Assembly (NCBI GenBank): GCA_025934775.1
Contig: JAICWO010000004.1
Coordinates: 178,724-242,723 of the forward strand
DNA length: 64,000 nt
Direction of reading: 5' to 3'
DNA from: Gemmatimonadaceae bacterium
GTDB taxonomy: Bacteria; Gemmatimonadota; Gemmatimonadetes; Gemmatimonadales; Gemmatimonadaceae
Of the stretch, positions 42,007-50,841 are shown one piece after another. The notes beneath the pieces were generated by a model, which had not been told where the DNA came from, did not search any database, and saw only the letters and a list, made by a program, of their open reading frames with translations. Each line of letters opens with the position of its first letter. Position 1 is the stretch's first letter. The position numbers and the translations under genes were made by a program.

Positions 42007-42783
42007 TCAGTCGTGGTCGCCACCGCCGTGCTCGTCATGATCGTCACGCCCATCGTGGTTTTGATCGGCGAACGCACGAAGCGACGAGGCGATGTTGCGC
42101 TGCACCACGGACAGAAGCTGTGGCGAGAACTTGAGCTGGTTCGGGTCGATCAATGAGCCGTCGCGGTTTACGAAGAAGCGGTTCACCGGCACGTTGATCG
42201 TGACGTTCACGGGCTGCCCCGCCGTCACGACGAGCGGCGTCGCGAAGCTGATCTCGTCGCGGGCGTTCACCGGGACGTTCACGCTGAACGCCTTGCCGTC
42301 GAACGTGCCCGTCAGATCGACGCTCGCCACTCGCAACTCGAGCTGACGGAACGTGCCCGGCGGAATCGTATCGGCCGGAATGCTGACGAGATTCGTATCG
42401 AGCGGAAGACTGATCGACTCGTTCTGAATCGTCACGGCCGCGCAGTCGTTGTCGACGTGCACGGTATCGCGATGCCCGTCGTTATCGTCGTCCTCGTCGC
42501 CCTTACACGCGGTGTCCGTCACCGAGCGCTTCAGCTCGGCACGAGCGACGTTGAGCGTCACGTTCGTGAGATTCAGAATGTGGCCATTCACGGTGTCCGG
42601 CGCCGTGGTGGCGGACGCCGCGACGACCCCTTTGCTCGTCGTGAACGAGAGCTGCGATTGCGAAGCGTTGCCGACCGACGTCGCATCCGATGAACAGGCG
42701 GCGATCGCGCCGATGGCCACGACAGTCGTCGCGAGCGCGACGCCACGCATCATGGCGCCGGGCAGAAAATCCGAGAGCTGCAT
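42007..42783 (-). CDS. Lipoprotein with Cys-bounded Asp-rich loop
   Basis: 258 residues from the ATG at 42783, GGAGG 12 nt upstream. The signal peptide ends IAACSS. The body is beta-rich (HILNLTNVTLNVARAELKRS; FRQLELRVASVDLTGTFDGKAFSVNVPVNAR). It resembles DUF4382-like extracellular domains, but I cannot assign it firmly. An insertion bounded by two Cys is dominated by acids (KGDEDDDNDGHRDTVHVDND) and looks like a thrombospondin-3/dockerin-type Ca2+ loop. The C-terminus repeats the theme (DQNHDGRDDHDEHGGGDHD) and could bind Ca2+, Zn2+ or Ni2+. It is divergent from the NtrC-like gene. Confidence 0.75.
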   Translation of the reverse strand: MQLSDFLPGAMMRGVALATTVVAIGAIAACSSDATSVGNASQSQLSFTTSKGVVAASATTAPDTVNGHILNLTNVTLNVARAELKRSVTDTACKGDEDDDNDGHRDTVHVDNDCAAVTIQNESISLPLDTNLVSIPADTIPPGTFRQLELRVASVDLTGTFDGKAFSVNVPVNARDEISFATPLVVTAGQPVNVTINVPVNRFFVNRDGSLIDPNQLKFSPQLLSVVQRNIASSLRAFADQNHDGRDDHDEHGGGDHD

Positions 42784-43038
42784 ACTGCGTCCTCCATGGG
42801 GAAAAAAGAACGACGAGGGGTTCGTCCAACGCGCCCTCGAGTGCTGCACTCCGCGCGCCGCATTCCTGTGCGTTCGATCACACGCACCCAATCGCGAATC
42901 TTCGCTGTGCCGTTTCGCTTCACGTTTCACTCCGCGCAGGCGCGTGTCGCATCACACCACGCCGGCGATGAGAGCATTGGGAACCTGCGCGGGGGATCGG
43001 GGCTTTCGTGGAGGATCGAACGCAGCCATGGAGTGCAC

Positions 43039-44379
43039 GTGCAGACATCACCCGGTTCCGTGCTCGTCTTCGAGCTCGATGACGCGCACGCGGCCGTATG
43101 GCCGCGCCTCGCCGCCGAGACGGGAGTCGAGCTGCGGCGAATGTCGAACCTCGTCGCGTTTCGCGAGGCGGAGGGCGCGGCGGGCATCGTCGCGGCCACC
43201 GGCGACGCCGCACGCCTCGACGCCATTGTTAGAGAACTCCAATGTGCGCCCATCGAGATCGCAGCCGTCGCGTCGGCCGCGGACCACCGCGCCGCCGTCG
43301 CCCTCTGTCGCGCCGGAGCGTCGGACCTTTTCGTCCTCGATCGCGAGTACGCGTCGCTGCGCGAGTGGATCACCTCGCGCGCACGTGCCGTTGCGCCCCA
43401 CGTAGCCTGCCAGACGGACGCCTTTCGTGGGATTCGAGGTGAGAGCGACGCGATCGAAGCGGTGCGCCAGCACGCGGCGCGCATCGCGCAGCAATCTCAT
43501 GCGACCGTCCTCATCATCGGCGAGCAGGGCACCGGAAAGGCGATGCTCGCCCGCGCGATTCATAACGCGAGTCCGCGGGCCGCGGCGGCGTTCATCGACG
43601 TCGACTGCGCCGCGGTCGCCGAGCACCGGCTCGAGTCGGAGCTATTCGGACGCGAGGCTGGCGCGCTGGCCGACCGCGGCGCCGAACCTGGCCTCATCGA
43701 CGCCGCGCGCGGCGGGACCATCGTGCTGCGATCGGTGGAGCATGCATCGCCGCGCGTGCAGGCGAAGCTCGTCGCGCTGCTCTCGGATCGCACGATCCGG
43801 CGCGAGGGTGGAACGACGGATCATCGCGTGGATGTCCGCGTGATCGCGACGACCCACGCCGATCTCGCGCGCTGCGTGCGTCGCGGCGAGCTCCGGCGCG
43901 ACCTGTATTCCCGACTGAACATCGTCGCGATCAACGTGCCGCCGTTGCGCGCTCGACCCGCGGACGTTCTGCCGATCGCGCGGCACTATCTCGGCGTGCT
44001 TTCCGCGAAACATGGTTTGCACGGTGCACGACTCACTCCGAGCGCGGAACGGCTCATTCGATCCCATACGTGGCCTGGAAACATCCGCGAGCTGCGTGAC
44101 GCGATCGAGCGCGCCGTGCTTTTTGCATCGGAGCCCGACGTGGGCGCTTCCGCCTTGCGGTCGATCACCGATCACCACAGCCTTTCGGACGACGCGCGGT
44201 TGGAACGACTCAATGCGATCATTCGTCGCACGGTCCTCGAGACCGTCGACGTCTGCGGTGGGAACAAGAGCGACGCGGCTCGGCGGCTCGGCATCTCGCG
44301 CACGCGTCTCCAACGTCTGCTGCGACCCGATCCGCGCAACCGATCATCGGAGCATCTCGCGGAGCGAGCCGATGACTGA
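43039..44379 (+). CDS. NtrC-like AAA+ regulator lacking sigma-54 contact motif
   Basis: 446 residues from the GTG at 43039 (GGAG five bases before). Residues 1-115 look like a degenerate receiver (no clear phosphoacceptor). The AAA+ domain follows: Walker A GEQGTGKA (161-168) is intact. The GAFTGA loop expected near 208-213 reads GALADR, and Walker B (GGTIVLRS, 226-233) has lost its Asp-Glu. The sensor region and WPGNIREL are kept. The Fis-type HTH (NKSDAARRLGISRTRLQRLL, about 409-428) is intact. It likely binds DNA as an oligomer but should not activate sigma-54 polymerase. The next gene overlaps it by 8 bp. Confidence 0.85.
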   Translation: MQTSPGSVLVFELDDAHAAVWPRLAAETGVELRRMSNLVAFREAEGAAGIVAATGDAARLDAIVRELQCAPIEIAAVASAADHRAAVALCRAGASDLFVLDREYASLREWITSRARAVAPHVACQTDAFRGIRGESDAIEAVRQHAARIAQQSHATVLIIGEQGTGKAMLARAIHNASPRAAAAFIDVDCAAVAEHRLESELFGREAGALADRGAEPGLIDAARGGTIVLRSVEHASPRVQAKLVALLSDRTIRREGGTTDHRVDVRVIATTHADLARCVRRGELRRDLYSRLNIVAINVPPLRARPADVLPIARHYLGVLSAKHGLHGARLTPSAERLIRSHTWPGNIRELRDAIERAVLFASEPDVGASALRSITDHHSLSDDARLERLNAIIRRTVLETVDVCGGNKSDAARRLGISRTRLQRLLRPDPRNRSSEHLAERADD

Positions 44380-44677
44380 GCCAGGCAGCACCGAGCAGTC
44401 GCCGGACGATATGCATACGCTGATGTCAGACGCCCTGCGCCATGCGATCGGCACCGGCACGCGCGACGTCGCGCCGCTTCGGACGAGTGTGACCGAATAC
44501 GTTCGCTCGCGTAGGAGCCTCGGCCTCCGTCCGGAAGAAGTCGTGATCGAGCTAAAAGCCAAGATCGCGAGCACCCTTCAGCACCACCCCGCCCCGATGC
44601 GCGGCTCGCATGACGTTGCGGACGTCGTCGCCGAGCAAGTCGTTCGCCTCGCCATCGAAGCGTACTTCGCCGACTGA
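44372..44677 (+). CDS. Small protein of unknown function coupled to the NtrC-like gene
   Basis: 101 residues from the ATG at 44372, inside the upstream gene's last codons, with GGAGCGAG as ribosome site. It is helical looking, with no membrane segment and no signal peptide. LGLRPEEVVIELKAKIASTL and DVVAEQVVRLAIEAYFAD are the most ordered parts. I do not recognise the family. Translational coupling suggests it works with the NtrC-like protein, for instance as a partner replacing the lost receiver function. It converges with arsN2, 6 bp away. Confidence 0.7.
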   Translation: MTEPGSTEQSPDDMHTLMSDALRHAIGTGTRDVAPLRTSVTEYVRSRRSLGLRPEEVVIELKAKIASTLQHHPAPMRGSHDVADVVAEQVVRLAIEAYFAD

Positions 44678-44683
44678 GGCCGA

Positions 44684-45154
44684 TCAGGTCGCGCAGATCG
44701 CCCGGGTCATCGCGATCGCGGAGGCCGGGCACGCGGAACGGAACTCCTCGGTCGCGCGCACGTCGGCCGGCACGGCATCTCGCGCGACTTGGTGAAAGCC
44801 GAAGCTCGGGAAGTAGCGTTCGGCCGTCGTGGTGAGGAGATACAACGAAGGAATCCCGCGCGCCTCCGCATCAGCGATGACGCGCTCGATCAGCGCGCGT
44901 CCAAGACCGCGCGACCGCCACTCGGACGCGACGGCGACGGAGCGCAGCAGCGCGTTCTCCCGGCACTGCTCCAGCCCCGCGACGCCGACGAGCGCACCGC
45001 CGGCCTGCGCGACGACGAATGCCGGCAAGTGCTCCCGAACACCCACGAGCGGGAGGTCGTTGGCGACGAGCAATTGCTCGATCGCCGGGTAATCCGCCGG
45101 CGTGGCAGCGCGAAGCACGGCGCCCTCGACGGCGTGGTTTGTCAGTTCGCTCAT
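44684..45154 (-). CDS. arsN2: GNAT acetyltransferase, ArsN2-like
   Basis: 156 residues. The acetyl-CoA-binding motif is in ASEWRSRGLGRALIERVIADA. The pattern VGLEQC..ALLRSVAV, LYLLTTTAERYFPSFGF and ATEEFRSACPASAIAM is that of the ArsN2 group, which accompanies arsenic operons and is thought to acetylate arsenical compounds or related products. It is the last gene of arsR-arsM-arsN2, 19 bp behind arsM. Confidence 0.85.
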   Translation of the reverse strand: MSELTNHAVEGAVLRAATPADYPAIEQLLVANDLPLVGVREHLPAFVVAQAGGALVGVAGLEQCRENALLRSVAVASEWRSRGLGRALIERVIADAEARGIPSLYLLTTTAERYFPSFGFHQVARDAVPADVRATEEFRSACPASAIAMTRAICAT

Positions 45155-45173
45155 ATGTCATTCCTGATAAGCA

Positions 45174-46136
45174 TCAGTTGCAGCAGCCGTCGTCGCATCC
45201 GCATTCACGGGTTCCCTTTCCGAGCGAGGCGAGCGCGCGGCGCGGCTTGGCGTCGGGCGTTCCCGGCTTCGTGGCGCGGACGAACCCGCTCATGATCCGC
45301 CCCTCTACGGCGTCGGCGAGCACGAGATCGAGCCCCGTCCCCTGAAGCAGCGCGACGGCGTCGTCGTGCGTGTACACGCGCGTGGGCTCGATGCTGGCGT
45401 GCTCGAAGCCGGCGTCGGTCAGAAGCTGGATGAACTCCCGCTCCTCGAGCGCGCCGGCGATGCACCCGGTCCACAGCGGCATGCTCGCTTTCACGGCAGC
45501 CGGAAGCCCCTCCCGGACGACGACGTCGCTCACCGCGAACCGGCCGCCCGGCTTGAGGACGCGAAACGCTTCCTGGATCACCTTTCGCTTGTCGCCCGAG
45601 AGATTGATCACGCAATTCGAGATGATCACGTCGACCGTTCGCGACGGCAGCGGGATCGATTCGATGTGGCCTTTGAGAAATTCCACATTGCTCGCCCCGG
45701 CGCGCTCCTTGTTCTGCATCGCCAGGTCGAGCATCTCGTCGGTCATGTCGAGGCCGTACGCTTTGCCCGTGGGACCGACGCGCTTGGCGGACAGCAGGAC
45801 GTCGATCCCGCCGCCCGAGCCGAGGTCGAGCACCACTTCTCCCTCATGCAGCTCGGCGAGCGCCGTCGGATTGCCGCAGCCGAGCGAGGCGAGCAGCGCT
45901 TCGGCCGGAAGACCAGCCGTCTCGCCGGCCGCGTAGAGATCCGCCGTGATCGGATCCCAATTCTCGCTCGTCGCGCCGCAGCATCCGCTCGAGCCGTCGG
46001 TCGGCGCGCAGCACGCGGCACCCGCACCTTCGGCCACTCGTTTCGCCGTCGCGCCATAGCGCGCCTGCACCGTCGCGCGGATCTCCTCGAGTGTGCTTGG
46101 CATCGTGTGGGCGCCCTGCTCCGTGTGAGTACTCAT
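45174..46136 (-). CDS. arsM: Arsenite S-adenosylmethionine methyltransferase
   Basis: 320 residues from the ATG at 46136; an ATG at 46103 is possible. SAM-binding LDLGSGGGIDVLLSAKRVG, then GLDMTDEML. The As(III)-binding Cys positions are present as SNCVINLSGDKRKV and PLWTGCIAGAL, with LGCGNPTAL as the third conserved Cys. Extra Cys pairs sit at both ends (ACCAPTDGSSGCC near residue 40; ECGCDDGCCN at the C-terminus), the latter able to hold metalloid. It converts arsenite to mono-, di- and trimethyl species using SAM and thiols. No arsenite efflux pump or reductase adjoins it, so methylation is the detoxification route here. Confidence 0.95.
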   Translation of the reverse strand: MSTHTEQGAHTMPSTLEEIRATVQARYGATAKRVAEGAGAACCAPTDGSSGCCGATSENWDPITADLYAAGETAGLPAEALLASLGCGNPTALAELHEGEVVLDLGSGGGIDVLLSAKRVGPTGKAYGLDMTDEMLDLAMQNKERAGASNVEFLKGHIESIPLPSRTVDVIISNCVINLSGDKRKVIQEAFRVLKPGGRFAVSDVVVREGLPAAVKASMPLWTGCIAGALEEREFIQLLTDAGFEHASIEPTRVYTHDDAVALLQGTGLDLVLADAVEGRIMSGFVRATKPGTPDAKPRRALASLGKGTRECGCDDGCCN

Positions 46137-46150
46137 GATGATCTCGTGTT

Positions 46151-46167
46151 TATCAAAAAAAGTTGAT
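46151..46167 (-). promoter_or_regulatory. Second copy of the candidate ArsR operator
   Basis: The minus strand reads ATCAACTTTTTTTGATA between arsR and arsM, matching 14 of 17 bases of the ATCAACATTTTTTGTTG motif upstream of arsR (46536-46552). A T9 run follows the arsR stop codon directly (46179-46187). The gap may hold an internal ArsR-controlled promoter or attenuation point for arsM. Confidence 0.45.
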
Positions 46168-46187
46168 GTTTTGGGGAGAAAAAAAAA

Positions 46188-46523
46188 TCAGGTGCAGCAG
46201 GATCCTCTGAATACCGGCAGCGCGCCTTTGCGCGGCTGCATGGCGACGGTGAGATCGTGCACTTCCGCGAGTGCCTCGGGCACGATGCTGTAGTACGACC
46301 ATCGGCCGTCGCGCCGATCCGACAGGAGCCCGGCATCCTTGAGGACGCGAAGATGGAACGACAGCCGCGACTGCGCCGCGTCGAGCTCGTCCTGGAGCTC
46401 GCACACGCACCGCTCGCCGTCGCGGAGCATCTCGATAATCGAGAGCCGCGTCTCGTCGGAGAGCGCGTGGAAGAGCGTCACGGCGCGCTTGAGCGATCGG
46501 GCGGAGCGGGTAGTAGTGGTCAC
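46188..46523 (-). CDS. arsR: ArsR-family metalloid-responsive repressor
   Basis: 111 residues from the GTG at 46523. Longer in-frame starts are antisense to ettA. Winged HTH with the classical metalloid site in the recognition region: DGERCVCELQDELDAAQSRLSFHLRVLKDAGLL, where Cys-Val-Cys binds As(III)/Sb(III). A further Cys pair at the C-terminus (RGSCCT) may add the third thiolate, as in the C-terminal-site types. The repressor should release the promoter at 46531-46558 when arsenite binds. The next gene is arsM. Confidence 0.93.
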   Translation of the reverse strand: MTTTTRSARSLKRAVTLFHALSDETRLSIIEMLRDGERCVCELQDELDAAQSRLSFHLRVLKDAGLLSDRRDGRWSYYSIVPEALAEVHDLTVAMQPRKGALPVFRGSCCT

Positions 46524-46530
46524 GCCCGAT

Positions 46531-46558
46531 AATGTATCAACATTTTTTGTTGCGTCAA
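46531..46558 (-). promoter_or_regulatory. arsR promoter with embedded operator
   Basis: TTGACG (46553-46558) and TACATT (46531-46536) are spaced 16 bp. The spacer is the motif ATCAACATTTTTTGTTG (plus-strand reading, 46536-46552) that recurs before arsM. A small palindrome AATGT-N4-ACATT covers the -10. Transcription would start within about 8 bases of the GTG start. Confidence 0.6.
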
Positions 46559-46582
46559 GTCCGCCGCGCAAAATCTCGCCGA

Positions 46583-48262
<1,680 letters not shown>

Positions 48263-48286
48263 GGGGGCGAAAAATAACCGTGCGGT

Positions 48287-48306
48287 CGCTGCCCCGTAGG
48301 GCAGCG
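48287..48306 (-). terminator. Hairpin between GNAT and ettA genes
   Basis: An 8-bp perfect stem (CGCTGCCC/GGGCAGCG) with loop CGTA, 8 bp beyond the GNAT stop. No strong T-tract. It probably separates the MarR-GNAT unit from ettA. Confidence 0.5.
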
Positions 48307-48313
48307 AGCGGCC

Positions 48314-48850
48314 CTATTTCAATTCCATCCCCCAATTCTCCGCCTGCAGCGCGACGCCAAAATACTCGTGGCCCTCCGTTCCCTCGATCGCGAATCCGGC
48401 CGCCTTATAGATCTTTCGCGCCGACGTGAGATTCCGCTGGGTCCAGAGCTCGAGCCGCTTGTAGCCGGCCTGTCGCGCGAAGCGGATCACTTCGTCGACG
48501 AGCCGCGATCCGATGCCGAGACCGCGTGCCGACGGTTCGACGAGGAGCAGCCTGAGTTGCGCCGTGGTCTTGTTCTTCGCCACGCAGAAGATCGAACCCA
48601 CGATCTCGCCGTCGCGCTCGGCAATCCAACAGCGCTCGCGCGCGGGATCGAGCTTCTTGATGAATTGCGAAACGACGCCAGCAACGAGCGCTTCGAAGCG
48701 CTCGTCCCAGCCGAATTCCTCCGAGTACAGCACACCGTGCCGATGGACGATCCAGCCCATGTCGCCGGGGCGATGGGTGCGTATGAGGAACGGCTGGGAG
48801 CGATCGGGCCGCACGTCGGGACCGCCCAGCTCCTCACGGATCGCGCGCAT
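48314..48850 (-). CDS. GNAT acetyltransferase (second half of a MarR-GNAT protein)
   Basis: 178 residues from the ATG at 48850. GNAT core with acetyl-CoA loop LLLVEPSARGLGIGSRLVDEVIRFA, and the N-terminal LIRTHRPGDMGWIVHRHGVLYSEEFGWDERFEALV that is hallmark of the C-terminal domain of bifunctional MarR/GNAT proteins. The MarR gene lies directly upstream in the same reading frame, separated by one TAG. The six codons between TAG and this ATG (TRLLEA) continue the expected helix. The domain may be expressed by reinitiation, as a separate protein, or by readthrough. Confidence 0.85.
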   Translation of the reverse strand: MRAIREELGGPDVRPDRSQPFLIRTHRPGDMGWIVHRHGVLYSEEFGWDERFEALVAGVVSQFIKKLDPARERCWIAERDGEIVGSIFCVAKNKTTAQLRLLLVEPSARGLGIGSRLVDEVIRFARQAGYKRLELWTQRNLTSARKIYKAAGFAIEGTEGHEYFGVALQAENWGMELK

Positions 48851-48868
48851 CGCCTCGAGGAGGCGCGT

Positions 48869-49249
48869 CTAAGCGCTCGCGCCAAGCGGCCGAAGCATGC
48901 GCACGATCTCTTCGCGTGCGCCGTCATCCAGCGGGGCGAACGCGCGCCGGCCCTTCGCGGTCAGCTCGAGCGTCTTGCGCCGCGCGTCGTCGGCCGCGGG
49001 CGTGGTGCGCACCAGGCCGTGCGCCTTGAAGGCGCGCAGGGTGCGACTCAGGTACGTCTTGTCGAGCCCGAGCGCGTCGGCGATCGCCCCGGCCGTCGGT
49101 GCTTCGCGGTGCGCGACCTCGTAGAGCACGCGCACTTCGGTGAGGGAGAAGCCGCTGCCGAGGTGCCCCTCGCCGAGCGCGCCGATGCGCCGTGTGTAGA
49201 ACCGGTTGAACGCCCGCACCGACTCGGCGCGCTGGTCGATCGTACGCAT
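48869..49249 (-). CDS. MarR-family regulator (first half of a MarR-GNAT protein)
   Basis: 126 residues from the ATG at 49249, ending with TAG at 48869-48871. MarR winged HTH: FSLTEVRVLYEVAHREAPTAGAIADALGLDKTYLSRTLRAFKAHGLVRTTPAADDARRKTLELTAKGR. In relatives the dimerisation helix continues into the GNAT domain without a break; here it stops at RPLGASA. A good promoter with paired palindromes lies 25-60 bp upstream, so autoregulation is likely. Function as a repressor should be intact, since the DNA-binding part is complete. Confidence 0.88.
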   Translation of the reverse strand: MRTIDQRAESVRAFNRFYTRRIGALGEGHLGSGFSLTEVRVLYEVAHREAPTAGAIADALGLDKTYLSRTLRAFKAHGLVRTTPAADDARRKTLELTAKGRRAFAPLDDGAREEIVRMLRPLGASA

Positions 49250-49274
49250 GTGGAGTCCTCCGGGTTGAGGACTA

Positions 49275-49312
49275 ATGTCAACTGATTAGTTGGATATTGT
49301 CAACTAATTGAC
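49275..49312 (-). promoter_or_regulatory. marR promoter with two palindromic operator sites
   Basis: The consensus -35 TTGACA (49298-49303, minus strand) stands 17 bp before TGACAT (49275-49280). Two inverted repeats cover the promoter: CAACT-GATT-AGTTG (49279-49292) and GTCAA-CTAA-TTGAC (49299-49312). The repeated TGTCAACT words start 22 bp apart (49276 and 49298), two helical turns. This is what an autoregulated MarR promoter looks like. Confidence 0.65.
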
Positions 49313-49355
49313 GACGGAGGCTGGAGGTTGGGAACTTGGCCTCCAACGTCCTTAC

Positions 49356-49586
49356 TTACTCCTCCCCCACACCGCGCCGACATCCTTCCCCGCAAACACG
49401 TTCGCGTGCACCGTCCGCCGAGGGGGGGCGGGAGAGAGGTGCCGCCGACCGCGTCGGCGAACATGCGGTAGCCGGCGGCCACGGCGACGAACCGCGCCGC
49501 GCGACGGCGATCGCCGGGAACCAGACGCCCAGCGCGAGCATTTGGGCGATACGAAGCGTTAGTCTTCGGAGCTGGTGTGTGGTCAT
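49356..49586 (-). CDS. Possible small gene or frameshifted remnant with a strong ribosome site
   Basis: 76 codons from the ATG at 49586. GGAGGG stands 6 nt before the ATG, one of the best sites in the window. The start MTTHQLRRLTLRIAQMLALGVWFPAIAV looks like a real short membrane or signal segment, but the remainder (Arg/Pro/Ser rich) does not. In another minus frame after a shift one reads AARFVAVAAGYRMFADAVGG, which looks more natural. The gene may therefore be broken near 49490-49520. No family recognised. The stretch from 49313 to 49636 has no other candidate; a short GGAGG/CCTCC inverted repeat lies at 49316-49353. Confidence 0.3.
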   Translation of the reverse strand: MTTHQLRRLTLRIAQMLALGVWFPAIAVARRGSSPWPPATACSPTRSAAPLSRPPSADGARERVCGEGCRRGVGEE

Positions 49587-49636
49587 AATTTTCCCTCCGT
49601 CATGCTGACGCCGGCCTCCCGCCACCATTAAGGCTC

Positions 49637-50353
49637 GTGCAAATCCCCGTTCCGAACCTCTCGACCAGTCCGCTTCGCGCCATTCCGCTCGTCTTCGTCG
49701 GCGGCGTGCTCACGAGCCTGACGCCCTGCATCTACCCCATGATCCCGATCACGGCGGCAATCGTCGGAGGCACGTCGGTCGAGGGGGCCGTGGCGCGCGG
49801 CTCGAAGTGGCGTCCGATCGGCCTCACCATCTCCTACGTGATCGGGCTCGCGCTGGTGTACTCGGCGCTCGGGCTGTTCGCGGGCCTCACGGGAACGCTA
49901 TTCGGAACCGTGAGTACGAATCCGTGGTTGTACTTTGCGATGGCGAACCTGCTGCTCATCGCGGCACTCGCCATGCTCGACGTGCTGCCGGTGCGCGTGC
50001 CGAACGCGATTCTGGCGCGGGCAAGCGCAGCGGGCACGGCGGGACGGATGTCGGGCGCGTTCACGATGGGCGCGATGTCGGGGCTGGTCGCGGCGCCGTG
50101 CTCCGCGCCGGTGATGGCGGCGGTGCTCACGTGGGTGTCGACGACGAAGAGCGCCGCGCTGGGGTTCGCGTATCTGTTCGTGTTTTCACTCGGTATGTGC
50201 ACGCTGCTGGTCGTCGTCGGCCTGTCGTCGGGCGCGATCGCTCGGCTGCCGAGGTCGGGCATGTGGATGGTGTGGATCAAGCGGTTGTTCGCGCTGGTGA
50301 TGATCGGCGCGGCGGAGTACTATCTCGTCAAAATGGGGCAGCTCGTCATATGA
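49637..50353 (+). CDS. DsbD/CcdA-type transmembrane thiol-redox protein
   Basis: 238 residues from the GTG at 49637. Six hydrophobic helices of the DsbD transmembrane domain. The paired redox Cys are visible as LTSLTPCIYPMIPITAA (helix 1) and GLVAAPCSAPVMAAVL (helix 4). The periplasmic alpha and gamma domains of full DsbD are absent. It passes electrons from cytoplasmic thioredoxin across the inner membrane. The TlpA-like protein encoded next, overlapping by ATGA, is the evident periplasmic partner. Confidence 0.92.
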   Translation: MQIPVPNLSTSPLRAIPLVFVGGVLTSLTPCIYPMIPITAAIVGGTSVEGAVARGSKWRPIGLTISYVIGLALVYSALGLFAGLTGTLFGTVSTNPWLYFAMANLLLIAALAMLDVLPVRVPNAILARASAAGTAGRMSGAFTMGAMSGLVAAPCSAPVMAAVLTWVSTTKSAALGFAYLFVFSLGMCTLLVVVGLSSGAIARLPRSGMWMVWIKRLFALVMIGAAEYYLVKMGQLVI

Positions 50354-50838
50354 GAATACTGATTGGAGCGGCGCTGGCGCTCGTCACGGCCGCGGGCGCG
50401 GCGGGAGCGCAGGATCTCGGAGTGAAGCTTGGATCTTCAGCGCCCGATGCGGCGGTGACGACGCTCGAGGGCACGCCGGCAAACCTGTCGCAGTACGTCG
50501 GCAAGACGCCGGTGATCATGGAATTCTGGGCGACGTGGTGCCCGAACTGCGCCGAGCTCGAACCCACGCTCGTGTCCGCGGCCAAGAAGTACGGCGAAAA
50601 GATCCGATTCGTGGGGGTCGCGGTGTCGGTGAACGAAACCCCCGCGCGCGTGAAGGCGTTCGTCGCCAAACACGGGCTGCCGGGCGATCAGTATTTCGAT
50701 ATGAAGGGCGACGCGACCGACAAGTACGACGTGCCCGCCACCTCGTATGTGGTCGTGTTCAACAAGCAAGGCAAGGTCGTGTACACGGGACTCGGCGGGA
50801 AACAGGACCTCGAGGCGGCGATCAAGAAGGCCTTGTAG
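50350..50838 (+). CDS. Exported TlpA/ResA-like thioredoxin
   Basis: 162 residues from the ATG at 50350, overlapping the DsbD-like stop. The signal peptide ends GAAGAQ. The thioredoxin fold has the redox motif WATWCPNC (near residue 62-65 for CPNC) and the cis-Pro in VPATSYVVVF. The central insert (VAVSVNETPARVKAFVAKHGLPGDQYFDMKGD) is of the ResA/TlpA type. It takes electrons from the membrane partner for cytochrome c maturation or periplasmic reductases such as the exported MsrA. Confidence 0.93.
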   Translation: MRILIGAALALVTAAGAAGAQDLGVKLGSSAPDAAVTTLEGTPANLSQYVGKTPVIMEFWATWCPNCAELEPTLVSAAKKYGEKIRFVGVAVSVNETPARVKAFVAKHGLPGDQYFDMKGDATDKYDVPATSYVVVFNKQGKVVYTGLGGKQDLEAAIKKAL

Positions 50839-50841
50839 CGG

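Noticed and set aside
42784-43038. Short frames between the Asp-rich lipoprotein and the NtrC-like gene
   Set aside because: They are Arg/Ser rich without start signals. The gap is best read as a divergent promoter region, though no boxes were convincing.
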